From the NCBI GenBank assembly GCA_002319075.1, contig NVQB01000001.1:2542001-2606000 (forward strand): a DNA stretch of 64,000 nt, read 5' to 3'. Position numbers and translations under genes: made by a program. The notes under the pieces were generated by a model. The model was not told where the DNA came from. It saw only the letters and a list, made by a program, of their open reading frames with translations, and ran no database searches. Each line of letters begins with the position of its first letter. Within the stretch, counting starts at the first letter, position 1. The stretch is from Sphingobacteriaceae bacterium (GTDB lineage: Bacteria; Bacteroidota; Bacteroidia; B-17B0; Aurantibacillaceae). Positions 59,548 through 64,000 of this stretch are shown piece by piece.

Positions 59548-61953
59548 CTATTCGGTTCGTAAACTTTTAGCTGGATTTGCGCTGGCCGCTCTAAAAGTTT
59601 GTGAGCTTACTGATAAAACGGCTATCGCTAAAGAAATAATTCCTGCCAGAACGAATACCCACCAGGAGAGATTAATATGGTAAGCATAGTTGCGTAACCA
59701 AAGACTCATAATCCACCAGGCAAGCGGCCAGGCTATGAGATTAGCAATTAAAACAAGTTTTACAAAATCTTTTGAAAGCAACTGAACAATATTTGTTACC
59801 GAGGCACCAAGAACTTTGCGCACACCAATTTCCTTAGTACGCGTCTCAGCAGAATGTAAGGCAAGACCCAATAAGCCCAGGCAGGCAATTATGACAGCGA
59901 GAATTCCCAGACCTGCAACTACTCTGCTCACCTTCATATCATTTTTATAAAGCGTAGCAAAATGTTCATCGAGAAAAATATAGCTAAAAGGATAGGAACT
60001 TATATTCTTTTTGTACGTAGATTCTACAAAAGCAATAGCTTCTCTGACTTTGGCAGCGTCGATTTTTACGGAAATGTCGTGGAAGCCCCGCGTTCTGTAG
60101 TTAACTAAAGCAAGTGTTTCAACTTTGGTATGCAAAGAGTTAAAATTAAAGTCTTCTACTATACCTACTATGGTGCTAACCGAATCATTGCCGGTATCCT
60201 GAAAATCTACCATGAATGTATCACCGATTAAGGATTCGTAAGATGAGTTTGGCTTGTCTTTTAATAGTTCTTTTGCCAGTGATTTATTAATAATGAATTC
60301 CTTGCCGTTTCCATGTTCTGTGAAATTTTTCCCGGCAATCATTTTTATTTCATACAGCGAGATAAAGTCTTCGTCTACTATGATGCTCGAAGAAGACAGA
60401 TCGCGTGCCGGACCGTCTCCTTTATATTTGAAACTACTTTGATGCAAATTATTTCCCAGACTTTGAGATGATCCGCTAACACCTTTTACCAATGGGCCCG
60501 CCTCTAGCGCAGCCTTTAATCGTGTAAAACCGCCATAAGCTCCAGAAATAGTTATAACCTGATCTTTATTAAATCCAAGCTCTTTGCTACGCATAAAATT
60601 TAACTGGCGAATTACAAAAACTGTTGCAATGATCAGGAATGTGGCGCTGGCAAATTGACCAATCACAAGGGAGTTTCTCATATAACTTTTGTTTTTGCTT
60701 TGAAAGACACCCTTTAAAACAAAAACAGGTTTGAAGGACGAGAGATAGAAAGCAGGATAAAGCCCGGCGAGTATACCTACGATTACTGTTGCGAGGAGTA
60801 ATTCAAAAAACATCAGGGGAGATTTCCATGGTAAAAATTGCATATCGTGTTCAGTTAATAAATTCAAATACGGCAGGAAGAGTGTTACAAGAATGGTAGC
60901 TAAAAGCATGGAGGTAAATGCTAATAGCATAGACTCACTCAGGAACTGAAAAACTAATTGTTGGCGGTGTGCGCCTATGGATTTTCGTACCCCTACTTCT
61001 TTCGCCCTGCTGGCTGAACGAGCAGTAGAAAGATTTATAAAATTAATACAGGCAATTAACAAGACTATTACAGCTATAACACTGAAGAGGTTAGTATAAC
61101 TTCGGTCAAATTTTTGATAATTAAAATAATCGTGTGTAATGTCGGAAGAGGTTGCGTGGAGATTTTTAACGGGTTGTAAAAACAGTGAAAGCTCTTTAGT
61201 AATTTCTTTATTCATGTATTTTGTGAGAAATGCCGGGAAGCGGGATTCAAGCTTTTTGATATCTGCGTTGTCGGAAAGTTCAAGATAGGTGATCATCCAA
61301 TTGCCTCCCCAGCTATCACTTTCACTAGCGGGCTTCACAATTGTTGTAAGAGAATATAATCCATCAAATTGTAAATGCGAATTTTCAGGAATATCCTGCA
61401 GGATGCCAGTTACAGTAAAATGGATGGTATCGCGCATATTGTGGGTTGAAAGGGATTTACCTATAGGGTCTTCTTTCCCGAATAATTTCTCTGCACTTTC
61501 TTCCGTTAATACAACACTGTTCTCATTTGCGAGTGCTGATTTTCTATCACCCTTTAGTAATTTGAAATCGAATAAGTCAAAAAAGGAAGCATCTGTCCAG
61601 AATACATTGTCAAGAAAAACTTTTTTTTCGTTGTTGGCAAGTCCGGCCATTTCAAAAGACACGAGGCGGGCATAATTTTTTACTTCAGGGAAATCTGCCT
61701 TTAATGCTGGTCCCATGGGACACATGGAGAGGGCTACTTTTTGAGGCGCAGCCATGCCTTCCGGACTCTGCAACTCATTGAGTCTGTAAATGTTTTTAGT
61801 ATGCATGCCATCGAAATTCTTTTCATACTGCACAAAAAGTAAAATGGTTATACACACCGCCATGCCTAATGACAGTCCAACTATATTGATCGCTGAGAAA
61901 GATTTACTCTTCCATAAATTTCTTAAGGCGAGCTTTATATAATTCTGAAACAT
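59548..61953 (-). CDS. MacB/FtsX-family ABC permease
   Basis: An 801-residue paralogue. Opening LRNLWKSKSFSAINIVGLSLGMA, first FtsX block with ACINFINLSTARSASRAKEVGVRKSIGA, second with TRTKEIGVRKVLGASVTNI, terminus NPAKSLRTE. Both periplasmic cores contain the MacB_PCD-like VVLTEESAEKLFGKEDPIGK pattern. It sits 19 nt after the truncated permease. It is closest in motif detail to that one (both have VGVRKxIGA and end in SLRTE), so these two may be the most recent duplicates. Confidence 0.92.
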   Translation of the reverse strand: MFQNYIKLALRNLWKSKSFSAINIVGLSLGMAVCITILLFVQYEKNFDGMHTKNIYRLNELQSPEGMAAPQKVALSMCPMGPALKADFPEVKNYARLVSFEMAGLANNEKKVFLDNVFWTDASFFDLFDFKLLKGDRKSALANENSVVLTEESAEKLFGKEDPIGKSLSTHNMRDTIHFTVTGILQDIPENSHLQFDGLYSLTTIVKPASESDSWGGNWMITYLELSDNADIKKLESRFPAFLTKYMNKEITKELSLFLQPVKNLHATSSDITHDYFNYQKFDRSYTNLFSVIAVIVLLIACINFINLSTARSASRAKEVGVRKSIGAHRQQLVFQFLSESMLLAFTSMLLATILVTLFLPYLNLLTEHDMQFLPWKSPLMFFELLLATVIVGILAGLYPAFYLSSFKPVFVLKGVFQSKNKSYMRNSLVIGQFASATFLIIATVFVIRQLNFMRSKELGFNKDQVITISGAYGGFTRLKAALEAGPLVKGVSGSSQSLGNNLHQSSFKYKGDGPARDLSSSSIIVDEDFISLYEIKMIAGKNFTEHGNGKEFIINKSLAKELLKDKPNSSYESLIGDTFMVDFQDTGNDSVSTIVGIVEDFNFNSLHTKVETLALVNYRTRGFHDISVKIDAAKVREAIAFVESTYKKNISSYPFSYIFLDEHFATLYKNDMKVSRVVAGLGILAVIIACLGLLGLALHSAETRTKEIGVRKVLGASVTNIVQLLSKDFVKLVLIANLIAWPLAWWIMSLWLRNYAYHINLSWWVFVLAGIISLAIAVLSVSSQTFRAASANPAKSLRTE

Positions 61954-61972
61954 AATTTCTCTATTTTTAAAA

Positions 61973-64000
61973 TCACTCGGTTCGTAAACTTTTAACCGGA
62001 TTTGCTCTTGCTGCTTTCATAGCTTGAAAACCAACTGTCATTAATGCTATAACCAATGCGAGGCATCCTGCTGTCACAAAAACACCAGCGCCAATAGTAA
62101 TTCTGTAAGCGTAATCTAACAGCCATTTATTCATGAGATATAATGCTATAGGCGCAGCAATAATGAATGAGATGACGACAAGCTTTAAAAAGTCTTTCGA
62201 CAAAAGGGAAATGAGACTGGAAACGGAAGCGCCTAAAACTTTTCTTATCCCAACTTCTTTAGTACGGCGTTCGGCAGTATATGCAGCTAAACCAAACAGA
62301 CCAATGCAGGAAATACTAATTGTTAAGAGAGCAAATAGAAAAGAGAGCTTACTTATGAGTGCTTCATTCGCTAGTTTTTTATCCAATTCGTCATTGATAA
62401 ATTTGTAATCGAAAGGATAACCTGGGTTACTTTTTTTCAGAGAAGTTTGAATGGTGATTAAGGCCGTCTCTATGTCGGCAGTTTCTTTAATGCGCATAAA
62501 CAAGGTGTTGGTCTCCGGTGGAGAGCAGAACATTGCTATTGGTTCAGCATTTTTATAGAGGTCATTGTAAACGTAATCTTTAATGATCCCAACAATTTTA
62601 TATTCTGAACCCGAAAATTTCAATGTGGTATTCAATACTTCTTTGTCTGGATTTATAATATCTGCAAAACTTTGATTGATGATAACGCTGCTCGAATCGC
62701 TTTCAGAATCTGAATGAAAGTCCCTGCCCTTGAAAAGTTGAATTCCCGCCGTTTCGAAAAAGCCAGAAGTAATCGCGTCAGTAGAAATCAAAATATTTTT
62801 AGAAGGATCTTTTCCCGGCCAGTCGAAGCCATCAGTGTTAGCGCCCACATTGATGATCATGTTTCCCGAAGCAACGCTTGATACAACGCCGGAGGCTAAT
62901 AATTCTTGTTTTACAAGACTAAGATGATCACGCATGTCTGTATTCATGTCTATACGGATAACATTTTGTGCATTGTAACCCAGGTCGCGGTTTTTAATGT
63001 GACGCAATTGCTGGTAAATGATGATGGTTCCAATAATTAAGACAATGGAGGTGATAAACTGCGCCATTACCAGCCCTTTTCTTACAAAGGCAACACTGCC
63101 ATAACGGTCATAATCCGCACCTTTAAAAATAGCAACTGGTTTAAAGGAAGAAAGGTAAAAGGCAGGATAACTTCCGGAAATAAGTCCGCAAAAAAGTGCC
63201 AGTGATAAAAAGATCAGCCATTGCATTGGATTGCTCGCACCCAGGGATAATTTTTTATCTACAAACGTATTAAAGGCTGGTAGTGCCGCTATTACCAGTA
63301 AACAAGCAATTCCCATAGCCACTATGGAAGTGACAAGCGATTCTGCTAAAAATTGTTTCACGAGGGAACTGCGTTGTGCACCAATTGCTTTTCTTACACC
63401 AACTTCTTTTGCTCTTTTTTGGGCGCGTGCCGTTGAGAGATTCATAAAATTAATACAAGCAATGAGGATGAGCAAAATGGAAATGACACCAAATATTTTC
63501 ACGTATTGAATTCTGCTTTTTTCTTCTGCGGGTTTTCCATTGGCAAAATTGCTTCTCAGCCGCCAGTTTTTCATTGGCATTAAAAAGGGTTTTGAAAGAG
63601 CACCCTCTGCCTTATTACCTATGAAATTATTTATTTTGCGATCAACGCTAACTATATCGTTTTCTGATTTTAATTCAACATAGGTTACCAGGCCGTTCTC
63701 GGTCCAACTGCTGGTCCATGGACAGGCCTCTTCAAACAGTTTAAAGGGTGCGAGCCACTGAAAATGAAGGGTACTGTTTAAAGGTGGATTTTTTATGACA
63801 GCGCTTATCAGATAGTTTTCCTTGTTGTTTACTTTTAGATATTTACCCACGGAGTTAGTTGTACCAAAAAATTTGGTGGACATCAGATCTGTGATCACGA
63901 TTGATTTAGTATTTGGGAAGATAGTCCTGGAATTTCCATAAAGAATTTCAAAAGAAAATAATTCCAGGAAAGAAGGATCAACATAATTGCCACGTTCGTA
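61973..64000 (-). CDS. MacB/FtsX-family ABC permease, 5' end beyond window
   Basis: The reading frame is open to the last base of the window: the 34 codons before the first in-frame start (GTG at 63898) read sensibly as permease (NYVDPSFLELFSFEILYG, FPNTKSIVITD), so that GTG is internal. About 675 residues are present; family length implies about 125 missing, including the first membrane helix. It shows the first FtsX block (ACINFMNLSTARAQKRAKEVGVRKAIGA), the second (RRTKEVGIRKVLGASVSSL) and terminus NPVKSLRTE. It is the first seen gene of the operon. Confidence 0.92.
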   Translation of the reverse strand, partial: YERGNYVDPSFLELFSFEILYGNSRTIFPNTKSIVITDLMSTKFFGTTNSVGKYLKVNNKENYLISAVIKNPPLNSTLHFQWLAPFKLFEEACPWTSSWTENGLVTYVELKSENDIVSVDRKINNFIGNKAEGALSKPFLMPMKNWRLRSNFANGKPAEEKSRIQYVKIFGVISILLILIACINFMNLSTARAQKRAKEVGVRKAIGAQRSSLVKQFLAESLVTSIVAMGIACLLVIAALPAFNTFVDKKLSLGASNPMQWLIFLSLALFCGLISGSYPAFYLSSFKPVAIFKGADYDRYGSVAFVRKGLVMAQFITSIVLIIGTIIIYQQLRHIKNRDLGYNAQNVIRIDMNTDMRDHLSLVKQELLASGVVSSVASGNMIINVGANTDGFDWPGKDPSKNILISTDAITSGFFETAGIQLFKGRDFHSDSESDSSSVIINQSFADIINPDKEVLNTTLKFSGSEYKIVGIIKDYVYNDLYKNAEPIAMFCSPPETNTLFMRIKETADIETALITIQTSLKKSNPGYPFDYKFINDELDKKLANEALISKLSFLFALLTISISCIGLFGLAAYTAERRTKEVGIRKVLGASVSSLISLLSKDFLKLVVISFIIAAPIALYLMNKWLLDYAYRITIGAGVFVTAGCLALVIALMTVGFQAMKAARANPVKSLRTE

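Noticed and set aside
63898-63898. GTG as the start of the last permease gene
   Set aside because: The frame stays open and permease-like for 34 further codons up to the window edge, so the true start lies outside.

Overview
The window looks like the chromosome of a low-GC member of the Bacteroidota. The evidence is two complete type IX secretion (T9SS) cargo modules (PorP/SprF-family proteins, proteins with gliding-motility-associated C-terminal CHU_C domains, and several type A sorting tails), promoters that fit the Bacteroidota -7 element TAnnTTTG, A-rich translation starts, and Bacteroidota-type MacB/FtsX permeases. No rRNA, tRNA, insertion sequence, prophage or CRISPR array was seen. The order within the phylum cannot be fixed from sequence reading alone.

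Layout. 1-13 kb is mostly housekeeping with some secreted proteins: aldehyde dehydrogenase, two T9SS type A cargo proteins (PKD and FG-GAP-like), an HTH regulator overlapping an HI0933-like flavoprotein, enoyl-CoA hydratase, a small CxxC membrane protein, GatC, a PlsC acyltransferase, a secreted protein of unknown function and an alpha/beta hydrolase. 13-20 kb, minus strand, has a pirin, a 60-bp tandem repeat array, a TPR/PD40 lipoprotein-like PorE relative without an OmpA domain, two rhomboid proteases and MutL; the last three form one operon.

20-32.5 kb, plus strand, is a three-gene T9SS type B module: a 2,894-residue Ig-like repeat protein ending in CHU_C, a PorP/SprF protein, and a PorE-like TPR-PD40-OmpA protein. 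Facing it across a bidirectional terminator is a six-gene minus-strand operon (32.7-46.7 kb) with almost no spacing between genes: a predicted outer-membrane barrel, a fibronectin type III protein, a phage-tail-collar-domain protein with a signal peptide, a 1,445-residue PKD/Ig type A cargo, a PorP/SprF protein fused to a coiled coil and a SPOR-like tail, and a 1,106-residue PKD protein with CHU_C. This operon is the best candidate for an undescribed system: it looks like a dedicated secretion and assembly unit for a surface structure.

47-53 kb has a solo LuxR-type HTH, a response regulator coupled to a GNAT acetyltransferase, a class V aminotransferase, an RNA-like region with several hairpins, a 54-residue membrane protein, and a TPR-membrane protein paired with a TPR-AAA ATPase. 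53-64 kb has a YceI protein and a minus-strand ABC operon of four paralogous MacB/FtsX permeases (the first cut by the window edge) followed by one ATPase.

A recurring theme is very short or absent 5' leaders: several starts, including non-AUG ones, lie only 4-7 nt after a TAnnTTTG-like box.
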